From NCBI RefSeq assembly GCF_000380005.1, contig NZ_KB904188.1, forward strand, positions 62,001-126,000: 64,000 bases of DNA, given 5' to 3'. The position numbers were made by a program, and so were the translations under genes. Positions within the stretch are counted from its first letter, which is position 1. Each line of letters begins with the position of its first letter. The notes beneath the pieces are model-generated. The model was not told the DNA's origin and ran no database searches. It was given only the letters and a program-made list of their open reading frames with translations. This document shows, in pieces, positions 9,738 through 17,735 of this stretch. The DNA comes from Streptococcus didelphis DSM 15616 (GTDB lineage Bacteria > Bacillota > Bacilli > Lactobacillales > Streptococcaceae).

Positions 9738-9770
9738 GCTTGGTTAAGCTACTCCTATTGATATTAATAT

Positions 9771-10403
9771 CTAGATAATCTTTGTTCCATGTACATTAGG
9801 GGTACCGATAGCTTTACTCAGTTCTTGTGCATTCTGGGCAGTTACTCCACCACCTATCATGATTTCAATACGGTTATTAGCGTAAGCTACTAGCTCACTT
9901 AAGTGCTGCCGGTTTTCTCTGATGTCATTTTTCTGATTAGAACCATGGGTTAGGATACGGACAAAGCCATAATCGACTAAGGCATCTAAGGCAGCAGCTT
10001 GCTTTTCTTTTGGAATAGCATCAAAGGCCATGTGAAAAACTAAGGGAAGTCCTTGGCAGGCGGGAAGTAATTGTTCAATAGCATCATGGTCTAGGTCATT
10101 TTCCTTGGTAAGTAGGCCTAGTACCAGAGCGTCAGTGCCTGCTTCTATAGCTTTTAGAATATCTTCTTCCATGGCTTTTAGTTCCAAGTCGTTGTAGACG
10201 AAATCGCCAGCTCTTGGCCGAATCATGGTAGCTACAGAAATAGATTTTTCATGTAGAAGGCTGCAGGCTTCTTTGATGACGCCATAAGAAGGTGTGGTTC
10301 CACCAACAGCTAAATTATCACAAAGTTCAACCCTTTGGACACTGGCTTTTTCTAGTTGAGGAAGGGCACTTAGATTTTCAGCACAAAATTCTTTTAGTAA
10401 CAT
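9771..10403 (-). CDS. cutC: CutC family protein
   Basis: A 210-residue TIM-barrel protein. It has 'LKEFCAENLSALPQLEKA' at the start, 'RVELCDNLAVGGTTPSYG', 'VATMIRPRAGDFVYND' and 'ILTHGSNQ', all hallmarks of CutC. The family was linked to copper homeostasis in Escherichia coli, but that role is doubtful and the true function is unsettled. It is monocistronic, convergent with rsmI and divergent from ogt. Confidence 0.88.
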   Translation of the reverse strand: MLLKEFCAENLSALPQLEKASVQRVELCDNLAVGGTTPSYGVIKEACSLLHEKSISVATMIRPRAGDFVYNDLELKAMEEDILKAIEAGTDALVLGLLTKENDLDHDAIEQLLPACQGLPLVFHMAFDAIPKEKQAAALDALVDYGFVRILTHGSNQKNDIRENRQHLSELVAYANNRIEIMIGGGVTAQNAQELSKAIGTPNVHGTKII

Positions 10404-10490
10404 TTTTCTTCTCCTTTTTCATAGTTTATTATAGCATGTTTTCAGGGGAATACTTTTGTGGAAATTTTTGTGTGCTCGTAAAAAATATGC

Positions 10491-10496
10491 TATACT
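10491..10496 (+). promoter_or_regulatory. Extended -10 element before ogt
   Basis: TGC-TATACT gives an extended -10; only a weak -35 (TTGTGT at 10468-10473, 17-base spacer) is present. Confidence 0.5.
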
Positions 10497-10551
10497 CTGT
10501 ATAATTCTAGGATAGCTTTGCAGTTCAGAGACTATGAAATGGAGGTCCCAG

Positions 10552-11040
10552 ATGACTTTATACAAATGTATTTACCTCTCACCTATTGGCAGGATTTCTC
10601 TGATTGCTACGGATAAGGTCTTACTAGGAGCTTGGTTTGAAGGGCAGAGTCATTTTGAAGCTCATATTTCTGAGACGCCTCAAGATGAGAAAAATCAGCT
10701 TTTACAAGAAGCCTGTCAGTGGTTGGATGCTTATTTTAAGGGGGAGAATCCCTCTGTCCCTTCCTTTCTTTCAGGCCAAGGGACAGCATTTCAAAAGCAG
10801 GTTTGGCAGCAACTTGAAAAGATTCCTTATGGACAAACCAGTACCTATGCCACTATCGCAGAGCAAATAAATTCTTTATCAGCTCGAGCAGTAGGTGGAG
10901 CAATTGGTAAGAATCCACTAAGTATTTTTGTTCCCTGTCATCGGGTGCTAGCCAGTAATGGCAAAATGACAGGTTACGCCGCAGGGATTGACAAAAAAAT
11001 CTGGTTATTAGAACATGAAAAAAGTAAAGGAGTGATGTGA
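10552..11040 (+). CDS. ogt: Methylated-DNA--protein-cysteine S-methyltransferase
   Basis: A 162-residue suicide repair protein that moves alkyl groups from O6-methylguanine to its own cysteine. The active-site motif IFVPCHRV is present, followed by 'GYAAGIDKKIWLLEHE'. The ATG at 10552 is preferred over an upstream in-frame ATG at 10534 because GGAGGT lies five bases before it. The stop overlaps the next gene's start, so the two are coupled. Confidence 0.9.
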   Translation: MTLYKCIYLSPIGRISLIATDKVLLGAWFEGQSHFEAHISETPQDEKNQLLQEACQWLDAYFKGENPSVPSFLSGQGTAFQKQVWQQLEKIPYGQTSTYATIAEQINSLSARAVGGAIGKNPLSIFVPCHRVLASNGKMTGYAAGIDKKIWLLEHEKSKGVM

Positions 11041-11399
11041 TGATAATATTTTATGAATATCCTAAGTGCTCAACCTGTCAGCGAGCAAAAAAGGAGTTAG
11101 CTACTTTAGTAGAACATTTTGAGGCTATTGATATTAAAACGAATCCACCCAAGGCAGAGCAATTGAAGAAGTGGATGACAGATTCTGGTTTTAGTATTAA
11201 GAATTTTTTCAATACTAGTGGTAATAGCTACCGTCAGCTGGGCTTAAAAGACAAGATTGACCAGCTCACGATAGATCAAGCCGCAGAATTGCTTTCAAAA
11301 GATGGGATGCTGATTAAAAGGCCACTCTTAATTAGAGATGAAAACTTGCTACAAATTGGAGCTAGAAAAGCTTACCAAGACCTTTTTAAGGATAAATAA
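11040..11399 (+). CDS. Spx/MgsR/ArsC-family protein
   Basis: A 119-residue thioredoxin-fold protein of the ArsC/Spx family. It has the redox pair in 'EYPKCSTCQRAKKEL' (CxxC near residue 8-11) and the conserved 'NPPKAEQLKKWM', 'FFNTSGNSYRQL' and 'KRPLLI'. Spx itself binds RNA polymerase alpha under disulfide stress; this protein is closer to YusI-type members, whose role is unknown. The start is the ATG overlapping the ogt stop, with AAGGAG eight bases upstream. Operon with ogt suggests a stress-response pair. Confidence 0.8.
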   Translation: MIIFYEYPKCSTCQRAKKELATLVEHFEAIDIKTNPPKAEQLKKWMTDSGFSIKNFFNTSGNSYRQLGLKDKIDQLTIDQAAELLSKDGMLIKRPLLIRDENLLQIGARKAYQDLFKDK

Positions 11400-11450
11400 G
11401 GTAAGCATTTGTGGAGCTTATCTCTAGCTTTGAAATATTAATTTTGGCTA

Positions 11451-11489
11451 TAAAAAAAGTTGTCTGAAATAGTTCAGACAGCTTTTTTA
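11451..11489. terminator. Bidirectional terminator
   Basis: An 11-bp stem (AGTTGTCTGAA with TTCAGACAGCT) with a 4-base loop is flanked by A7 and T6, between convergent genes. Confidence 0.85.
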
Positions 11490-11903
11490 GGCGTTGAGTT
11501 CTGTGTTAATTTGCCACATAATACCATATTGGTCGACAAAATTAGCATAGGCTTTGCTCCAAAAGGTTTCTTGTAATTTGAGTGAGATGTTTTGAGCATT
11601 TACAGTTAGCTTTTGGTAGAGTTCTTTGGCCTCATCTATATTATCAACAATAATGGCAGCAGACATATTGCTACCTGCTTGATAGTCAAAATCAGGATTT
11701 TCGTCAGAGACTTGTAGTCTGATTCCATTGAATTCTAGTTGGCCATTAAGAAGAAGTTGCTCCCGGTCTTTGGGACAGTCTGGAACAGCATCTTTCCAGA
11801 GGGTCAGGTTAGTTACTTGGGCATTGAAAGCATCCTTGTAAAAGCTAAGGGCTTCTTGTCCATTACCATCTGTGATGAGGTAAACATTTAGTGCTGTAAT
11901 CAT
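11487..11903 (-). CDS. VOC-family protein (PhnB/YjdN-like)
   Basis: A 138-residue protein of the vicinal-oxygen-chelate fold. It begins 'MITALNVYLITDGNGQEALSFYKDAF' and has 'MSAAIIVDNIDEAKELYQKL', the pattern of the PhnB/YjdN subgroup (often annotated as 3-demethylubiquinone methyltransferase-like). Its substrate is unknown. It is downstream of a second VOC gene with a 21-base gap, so the two are probably co-transcribed. Confidence 0.75.
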   Translation of the reverse strand: MITALNVYLITDGNGQEALSFYKDAFNAQVTNLTLWKDAVPDCPKDREQLLLNGQLEFNGIRLQVSDENPDFDYQAGSNMSAAIIVDNIDEAKELYQKLTVNAQNISLKLQETFWSKAYANFVDQYGIMWQINTELNA

Positions 11904-11924
11904 ATTAGGGTCTCATTTCTTAGT

Positions 11925-12299
11925 TTAAATGCTTTTACGAACAGCAATATAATGCCCTTCGTTATCTGTAAAGGTAAAGTGAACCATGCCTTGATATTCC
12001 ATAATGGGATTGGTGGTCACTCCATTTTCGGTTAGGCGTTTGTGTTCTGCTTCTAGGTCATCAGTTTCAAATAGGAGTGAAGGAAAGTCTACATTCATAC
12101 CAGGGTTTGCTTGGGCAACAAGGTCTTTATTATGGAGGCCAAATTTGCTAGCAGAGTCATGAGAGGGAGCAATTTCATAGGAAATATGGTCTTGTGTTTC
12201 AGCTTGGTCAATTAGGACAAAACCCATTTTTTCAGTCCAGAATGTCATTGAAGCTTTGGTATCATTGACATAAAGCATAGTTGTTGATTTTGTAATCAT
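11925..12299 (-). CDS. VOC-family protein (glyoxalase/bleomycin-resistance type)
   Basis: A 124-residue single-domain VOC protein. It starts 'MITKSTTMLYVNDTKASMTFW' and has 'MVHFTFTDNEGHYIAVRKS' at the end, as in glyoxalase/bleomycin-resistance/dioxygenase family members. The specific reaction cannot be told from sequence. It is the first gene of a two-gene VOC operon. Confidence 0.75.
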   Translation of the reverse strand: MITKSTTMLYVNDTKASMTFWTEKMGFVLIDQAETQDHISYEIAPSHDSASKFGLHNKDLVAQANPGMNVDFPSLLFETDDLEAEHKRLTENGVTTNPIMEYQGMVHFTFTDNEGHYIAVRKSI

Positions 12300-12378
12300 T
12301 GCATGTCTCCATATTCTTTAGGTGTAAGCTTATTATACGTCACCTTATTACATTAACAAAATATTTAGTTTACATCAG

Positions 12379-13317
12379 CTATCTTGATTTGAGGAAGTGA
12401 GAATTTAAAATTTGGTGATGGTTGTTATCACTGATGGCTAATTCTAGGGCCTGAAAGCCTAGTTGGTAACTATTATTGTGAATGCTAGCTATGCCTAATA
12501 ATTTCCCTGATAATTGTGCTTCCTGGCTAAGAAGAAGAGGCAGTTTTTGATTGTGTTGATCGTAGTAATGTTTGATTCCAGCTGCGATGTCATCACTATT
12601 AGCTAGAATAGAAGTTATCGATTTATGTTTGCTGAGGTTTTCAGCTATGCGATAGCCATCCTGAAAAGTAGAAATAGCACCAAAACTTATAGTAGGGTAA
12701 TCTTTGCCAAGTATTTGCTGACATGAGGTCATGGTGGCATTATAGGTAGCACTTTTGTAGTGGTTTCTAGTGAATAAAAGGGCACAAGTTCCCTCTAGTT
12801 CTTGATCTCTGATGTAGGTAAAGAGCTGGTTGAGTCCACGCCTTCGATTAATGGAAATACTAGATAGATGAGGAGATTGACAATCTTCTAGCAAAACAAT
12901 TCGGCCATAGGCATGATAGCTCTCAATTAAGGAAAGAGAAAGTGTCCGTGAGGTGAAAATAAGTCCGTCGAGGGATTTTGCCCTTAGTTGTTCCAGATAG
13001 GATTTTTCGATGGAACTATCATAATGTGAGGGTAACATGACAACTTGGTAGTGACTTGTTAAGGCAGCATCTAAAAGTCCCCTTATAATATCAATAAAGA
13101 AGGGATGCTGGGTATGAGGGATAACAACTCCAATGCGTTTAGTCTGTCCTAAGCTTAATTCTCTTGCAATTTGATTGGGCACATAATTCAAGTTATCAAT
13201 GGTAGCTTGGATTTTTTCTCCTGTTTTGTGAGCTACATAACCTGAGTGATTGATATAGCGGGAAACTGTAGAAGGAGCAACGCCTGATTTTTTAGCAATA
13301 TCTCGAATACTAGTCAT
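12379..13317 (-). CDS. LacI-family transcriptional regulator
   Basis: A 312-residue repressor. The N-terminal helix-turn-helix is TSIRDIAKKSGVAPSTVSR, then the hinge helix 'YVPNQIARELSLGQT', then a periplasmic-binding-like sensor domain ('RIGVVIPHTQHPFFIDIIRG'). The effector is unknown. It overlaps the upstream HAD hydrolase gene by 8 bases, so both are made from one message. A palindrome lies in the spacer of their shared promoter and fits autoregulation. Confidence 0.88.
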   Translation of the reverse strand: MTSIRDIAKKSGVAPSTVSRYINHSGYVAHKTGEKIQATIDNLNYVPNQIARELSLGQTKRIGVVIPHTQHPFFIDIIRGLLDAALTSHYQVVMLPSHYDSSIEKSYLEQLRAKSLDGLIFTSRTLSLSLIESYHAYGRIVLLEDCQSPHLSSISINRRRGLNQLFTYIRDQELEGTCALLFTRNHYKSATYNATMTSCQQILGKDYPTISFGAISTFQDGYRIAENLSKHKSITSILANSDDIAAGIKHYYDQHNQKLPLLLSQEAQLSGKLLGIASIHNNSYQLGFQALELAISDNNHHQILNSHFLKSR

Positions 13318-14125
13318 TTTTTCCTTTTAAGTATTGCCAAATACCATAGGCAACACCATCCTCATCATTTGATCTGGTAACTACATGAGTTGCTTTAAGA
13401 ACATCTGGGTGAGCATTAGCCATAGCAATAGGAAGACCAACTTTTTTGAGCATGGGAAGGTCATTATGGCCATCTCCAAAAGCTGCAAGTTCTTGTTTTT
13501 TCAGGTCTAATAATTGCATTATATAGTCAATACCTTTTGATTTGACAGCCTCTTTATGGGTAATTTCTAAATAATAAGCCCCAGATTGTTGAATAGCAAT
13601 AGTTTCTATACCTAATTGTAACAGATTTTCTTTTAAAGAAGTCATTATAAGGGGATCAAAGGTAATCAGCATAATTTTAAAGACAGGCTTCTTGGGGAAT
13701 AAATACTCTTCTTTCTGACATAGTTTAGGTTCCAAAAGAGTTAACTGACTCTCATAATCAATGCCCGCATCTTTTTGGTAGGCAATCCACATGTCTTTAG
13801 TGTAATAGGATTGGCTAACCTGAGGAAAATATTCATAAATATATTGGATGACTTGCTGGGCAAGCTTATCTGGAATTGGGGTTTCTGAGAATGTTTCTAA
13901 TTTATCATGATGATATCGATAAATCAATGCCCCGTTAAAGCCAATCTGAATGCCTTTTAAATCCAGGGCATCAATAGCCTCTTTCATTTCCATGGGAGCA
14001 CGAGCAGAAACCAATGTGATAGGAAAACCAGCTTCTTTAATAGCATTTGCATTGGATATTGAGACTCTCCCTTGAGTGTTTAAAAGGGTACCATCCATAT
14101 CTAAAAAGATTGTTTTAATAGTCAT
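13310..14125 (-). CDS. Cof-type HAD hydrolase
   Basis: A 271-residue phosphatase of the haloacid dehalogenase superfamily, Cof subfamily. Motif I is FLDMDGTLLNTQG (nucleophile Asp), motif II lies in 'LVSARAP', and motif IV is AFGDGHNDLPML. Such enzymes remove phosphate from sugar phosphates or cofactors; the substrate is not predictable. It is first in the operon with the LacI-type regulator, which may sense its substrate. Confidence 0.87.
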   Translation of the reverse strand: MTIKTIFLDMDGTLLNTQGRVSISNANAIKEAGFPITLVSARAPMEMKEAIDALDLKGIQIGFNGALIYRYHHDKLETFSETPIPDKLAQQVIQYIYEYFPQVSQSYYTKDMWIAYQKDAGIDYESQLTLLEPKLCQKEEYLFPKKPVFKIMLITFDPLIMTSLKENLLQLGIETIAIQQSGAYYLEITHKEAVKSKGIDYIMQLLDLKKQELAAFGDGHNDLPMLKKVGLPIAMANAHPDVLKATHVVTRSNDEDGVAYGIWQYLKGKND

Positions 14126-14151
14126 TTTTACTCTCCTTAATCATTTTTTTC

Positions 14152-14182
14152 AGTATAAATGATGGAATGCGTTCCATGTCAA
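14152..14182 (-). promoter_or_regulatory. Promoter with LacI-type operator for the HAD/LacI operon
   Basis: Read on the minus strand: TTGACA (14177-14182) and TATACT (14152-14157) are 19 bases apart. ATGGAATGCGTTCCAT at 14162-14177, a 6-bp inverted repeat around TGCG, fills the spacer. This is the shape of a LacI-family operator. Confidence 0.65.
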
Positions 14183-14249
14183 GTAAAAATTAATTATTTT
14201 TTAGAAAGTAAAAAGAGTTAAACACTTTTCATAAAGAAAGGGTCTAACT

Positions 14250-14909
14250 CTAAATGTATTTGCTTGCTTCTCTAATCGAAAGAGGGGCTAGTTCTGTAAG
14301 GTGCTTGTTGATGAAATGTCTTACCCAGTCAGGGTTGGTTTTAGAGTAATCTCTTAAGCTCCAGCCAATTGCTTTATTGATAAAAAACTCAGTAGATCCT
14401 AGATTATTAAGAATAATCTGGGCTAGCAAAGAAGTGTTTGTTTTGTCTTTTTTACCAAGTTGATGATCAATAGCAAGGCGTCGTAGCCAGAAGTCATCTG
14501 ACTGGGAGAGAGTCAGCATGAATTCATTCATTCTGGAATCCTCAATGCCCCCTAAGATATGATCAAAATGGTCAATGCTATCCCACCATTGATTGCTGGT
14601 CGCATAGGTTAGCAATTTAGGGATATGGTCATAGCGCAGCCATTTTTGCATAGCCCTTAGATAATCACAGACAAAATAGTGGAGTTCTCTTTTTGGGCTT
14701 GACCAAGCTTGATCTAGTAGTTGCCAGTCAATTTTTTGCTCTTTTTTATGAGCCTTAAGGAGATCCTTGTAAATCAGGCGTCGTGGTCCAGCTGGGACGC
14801 CATAAAAGTCAAAGTTATTTTTCATGTAGGCGGCCATTTTTTGAGCTTGCTGGGGGTTTGCTTCTTTTGTAAAGGCTTCTTGAAGGGTCTCAAAGCTAGT
14901 TTTGATCAT
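14250..14909 (-). CDS. DNA alkylation repair protein (AlkD-like)
   Basis: A 219-residue HEAT-repeat-like helical protein. It has 'YKDLLKAHKKEQKIDWQLLDQAW', 'REL-HYFVCDYL', 'WWDSIDHFDHILGGI' and 'IGWSLRDYSKTNPDWVRHFI', all typical of the AlkD/AlkC DNA glycosylase family that removes bulky cationic bases. The catalytic Asp is probably in 'WWDSID'. The gene is immediately downstream of exoA (one base apart), so a glycosylase and an AP endonuclease are made together for base excision repair. Confidence 0.85.
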   Translation of the reverse strand: MIKTSFETLQEAFTKEANPQQAQKMAAYMKNNFDFYGVPAGPRRLIYKDLLKAHKKEQKIDWQLLDQAWSSPKRELHYFVCDYLRAMQKWLRYDHIPKLLTYATSNQWWDSIDHFDHILGGIEDSRMNEFMLTLSQSDDFWLRRLAIDHQLGKKDKTNTSLLAQIILNNLGSTEFFINKAIGWSLRDYSKTNPDWVRHFINKHLTELAPLSIREASKYI

Positions 14910-14910
14910 G

Positions 14911-15738
14911 TTATAGGTCGATTTCTAGTAGGATTGGAGTGTGGTCTTGACGGGCACCCGAGTTAATCATTTCAGATTTTATAATCTTATCGGCAATACG
15001 GTTAGAGGTTAACCAATAGTCGATTCTCCAGCCACTGTTATTGATTTTACTTGTTTTGCTGCGTTGGGCCCACCAAGTGTAGACATTTGGTAGATCTGCG
15101 TGAAGGTGACGGAAGCTGTCTGTGAAGCCTCTGGCTAGTAAGTTAGTGAAGCCAGCACGTTCTTCATCTGTAAAGCCAGCTGATTGCCGGTTGCTATTTG
15201 GATTGGCCAGGTCAATTTCTTTATGGGCGACATTATAGTCTCCAGTAGCTAGGACAGGTTTTTTACTGTCTAATTCTGCTAGATAATCTACATATTTTTC
15301 ATCCCATAATTGGCGATCTGCTAGTCGTCTAAGACCATCACCAGCATTTGGTGTATAGACTTGAGTGACATAAAAATCGTCAAATTCGAGTGTAATCATG
15401 CGCCCTTCAGAATCCATAGTGGTAGGGGCACCGATTTCTGGAAAGCTAATAATAGGATTTAGGTCTTTTTTATAGAGGAACATGGTTCCAGCGTAGCCTT
15501 TTCGAGCCGGCTCTACTGATGAGCGCCAAACATTTAGGTAATCTGGGAAATAAGTTAAGAGTGTTTCCAAGTGCTTTTTAGTAGGCCCCTTGGCTGATAA
15601 TTTTGTTTCTTGAATTGCAATAATATCAGCGTCTTCTGCCACAAGGGTATCTAAGACAGCGCGTGATAAGAGAGCACGAGGGGATTCACCTGTTAGGGCC
15701 GCGTTAAGGGAATCAATATTCCATGAGATAAGTTTCAT
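14911..15738 (-). CDS. exoA: Exodeoxyribonuclease III / AP endonuclease
   Basis: A 275-residue Mg-dependent endonuclease/exonuclease/phosphatase-fold enzyme. It has 'SWNIDSLNAAL', IAIQETKL (metal Glu), 'TGDYNVAHKEIDLANP' and a final 'GARQDHTPILLEI' with the catalytic Asp-His pair. It cleaves DNA at abasic sites. It is the first gene of a two-gene repair operon with the alkD-like gene. Confidence 0.93.
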   Translation of the reverse strand: MKLISWNIDSLNAALTGESPRALLSRAVLDTLVAEDADIIAIQETKLSAKGPTKKHLETLLTYFPDYLNVWRSSVEPARKGYAGTMFLYKKDLNPIISFPEIGAPTTMDSEGRMITLEFDDFYVTQVYTPNAGDGLRRLADRQLWDEKYVDYLAELDSKKPVLATGDYNVAHKEIDLANPNSNRQSAGFTDEERAGFTNLLARGFTDSFRHLHADLPNVYTWWAQRSKTSKINNSGWRIDYWLTSNRIADKIIKSEMINSGARQDHTPILLEIDL

Positions 15739-15982
15739 TTTTCTTCACTTTCTAAAAGATAGTCTTGTCCTTAAACTATATTCTATCAAAAAAACAAGAG
15801 GGAAGCGACTAAGAGGGTTTTGCTTTTAAAAGGCTTTATCGCTTAACTAGCTTCTCTAATAAAAGATGAGGTTTATTTGGTTTTGACGCTAATGCTAGAG
15901 TTCATTTATTGCTTAAATTAAAGATAATAATTATTATATTGTGCTTTTGCATTAAAAATATAAAAAAGTTAGAGCATATACT

Positions 15983-16011
15983 TTGACACTACAAGGCCAT
16001 TTACCTATAAT
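15983..16011 (+). promoter_or_regulatory. Consensus promoter of lctP
   Basis: Perfect TTGACA (15983-15988) and TATAAT (16006-16011) with a 17-base spacer. Transcription should start near 16018, just before the cre site. Confidence 0.85.
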
Positions 16012-16022
16012 GTAATTATAAT

Positions 16023-16037
16023 TTGTAAGCGCTAACA
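16023..16037 (+). promoter_or_regulatory. cre site (CcpA operator) before lctP
   Basis: TTGTAAGCGCTAACA fits the consensus WTGNAANCGNWNNCW at every position. It lies just after the predicted start of transcription, where CcpA-HPr(Ser-P) represses. Confidence 0.85.
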
Positions 16038-16091
16038 AATTGAGAATTTAATCACTAACTCACTTTTTTGACAGGGAGGTCATGATATAGA

Positions 16092-17606
16092 ATGCATGAG
16101 ACATTATTAGCTATTGTTCCTATTACTTGGTTGATTTTATCCTTAGCCGTTTTACGAATGCGGGGAGACTTGGCCTGTTTTATAGGTTTGGTGATAAGTA
16201 TTATTATTAGTATCTTTGGCTTTAATTTTAGGGTAATTGATAGTTTATCAGCTGCTTTAGAAGGGGCATTAATGGGTTTTTGGCCTATTATTTACATTAT
16301 AGTTGCTGCTGTTTTTACCTACAACACAACAACTGCTTCAGGAGGTATGGATAAGATAAAAGAGCTCTTGACCAATATTTCTTCTGATATGCGAATCTTG
16401 GTATTAATTTTAGCTTGGGGATTTGGAGGCTTTTTAGAAGCCATAGCTGGCTTTGGGACAGCAGTAGCTATTCCAGCCAGTATCTTAGTTGCTCTTGGAA
16501 TGAAACCCTTAAGAGCAGCTCTTATTTGTTTAATTGCTAATACAACACCTACAGCTTTTGGGGCTATTGGTCTACCAGTAACAACCCTGGCACAGGTAAC
16601 CCAATTAGAAGTGAAGCAGCTTTCTTTAATTGTTTCCTTGCAACTCTTTATTTTGATTGTAGCTATTCCTTTTTTACTTGTAAATCTAGCTGGTAAGGGA
16701 TCTTCTTCTAATAAAGGGATTGTGGCCTTAACTTTAGCTTCAGGTTTATCTTTTTCCATCCCTCAGATAATCGTTTCACGCTATCTGGGAGCAGAGCTAC
16801 CTTCTATTGTTGGATCTTTACTGTGTATATTGGTAACTATTTTGGGGGCTAAAATCATTGAAAAGGATAAGCCAAAAAGAGAAACTGACTTAAGTCCCAA
16901 AGAAGGCTTTGTAGCAGCTGCGCCATTTATTTTAGTCTTTATTTTTATCATGCTAAGTTCATCACTTTTTCCAAGTATTCATCAGGTTTTAGCGAGTGTT
17001 ACAAGTAAGATTTCTATCTTCACTGGAGCGGCTGCTAAACCTTATACCATTAATTGGTTAACATCACCTGGAACTATGATTATTTTAGCAACAATCTTGG
17101 CTGGTCTTATTCAGGGCATGTCTATAGGGGAAATTGCTGGGATTTTAGGGAAGAGTATCAAACAATTAACCAAAACAATAATCACAGTAGCTTCTATTGT
17201 AGCCTTATCAAAAGTAATGAGCTATAGTGGCATGATTGGGTCGATTGCTATTAGTCTTGTTGCAGTTACAGGTAGCTTTTATCCTTTTATTGCCCCAATT
17301 ATTGGTTCTCTGGGGACTTTTATCACTGGTAGTGATACCTCAGCAAATGTTTTATTTGGAGAATTACAGGTAAAAGCTGCTGATAATTTACAGATGGATC
17401 CCTATTGGTTAGCTGCTGCCAACATGTCTGGAGCTACGGCAGGGAAAATGATTTCACCACAAAGTATTGCCGTTGCAGCGGTAGCTATTGGCCTAGAAGG
17501 CCAGGAAGGAAGAATCCTAAAGGAAGTGATGAAATACTCATTTCTCTATATTCTGCTGACCTGCCTAGTTGTTTTTATCTTAGGAAAGGTTATGGCTTTT
17601 ATTTAA
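16092..17606 (+). CDS. lctP: L-lactate permease
   Basis: A 504-residue membrane protein with about 12 hydrophobic helices. It has LctP family motifs 'GFGGFLEAIAGFGTAVAIPASILVALG'-type (residues about 115-140) and 'TGSDTSANVLFGELQ' plus 'MSGATAGKMISPQSIA' near the end. It carries lactate with protons across the membrane. GGGAGGT precedes the ATG. The next gene is lactate oxidase, with an identical control region, so import and oxidation of lactate share regulation. Confidence 0.93.
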   Translation: MHETLLAIVPITWLILSLAVLRMRGDLACFIGLVISIIISIFGFNFRVIDSLSAALEGALMGFWPIIYIIVAAVFTYNTTTASGGMDKIKELLTNISSDMRILVLILAWGFGGFLEAIAGFGTAVAIPASILVALGMKPLRAALICLIANTTPTAFGAIGLPVTTLAQVTQLEVKQLSLIVSLQLFILIVAIPFLLVNLAGKGSSSNKGIVALTLASGLSFSIPQIIVSRYLGAELPSIVGSLLCILVTILGAKIIEKDKPKRETDLSPKEGFVAAAPFILVFIFIMLSSSLFPSIHQVLASVTSKISIFTGAAAKPYTINWLTSPGTMIILATILAGLIQGMSIGEIAGILGKSIKQLTKTIITVASIVALSKVMSYSGMIGSIAISLVAVTGSFYPFIAPIIGSLGTFITGSDTSANVLFGELQVKAADNLQMDPYWLAAANMSGATAGKMISPQSIAVAAVAIGLEGQEGRILKEVMKYSFLYILLTCLVVFILGKVMAFI

Positions 17607-17652
17607 TTTAATAAGGTAAGTAAAAATAAAAAAAGAAAAATGAGCATATATT

Positions 17653-17681
17653 TTGACATTTAAATATCATTCAAATATAAT
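17653..17681 (+). promoter_or_regulatory. Consensus promoter of lctO
   Basis: Perfect TTGACA (17653-17658) and TATAAT (17676-17681), 17-base spacer, same geometry as the lctP promoter. Confidence 0.85.
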
Positions 17682-17692
17682 TTATATATAAT

Positions 17693-17707
17693 TTGTAAGC
17701 GCTAACA
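17693..17707 (+). promoter_or_regulatory. cre site (CcpA operator) before lctO
   Basis: TTGTAAGCGCTAACA, identical to the lctP site and at the same distance (12 bases) from the -10. Confidence 0.85.
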
Positions 17708-17735
17708 AGTTGCATTAAAAAGAGGAGATTTCGGA

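Larger units (their letters stand above)
15739..16091. other. Intergenic region between exoA and lctP
   Basis: 353 bases without a gene between divergent genes. The right part holds the lctP promoter and cre site; the left 230 bases are AT-rich and show no ORF or clear RNA fold. Confidence 0.7.

Noticed and set aside
10292..10504. Plus-strand ORF over the cutC start region
   Set aside because: It overlaps the well-supported cutC gene and promoter DNA and has no family resemblance.
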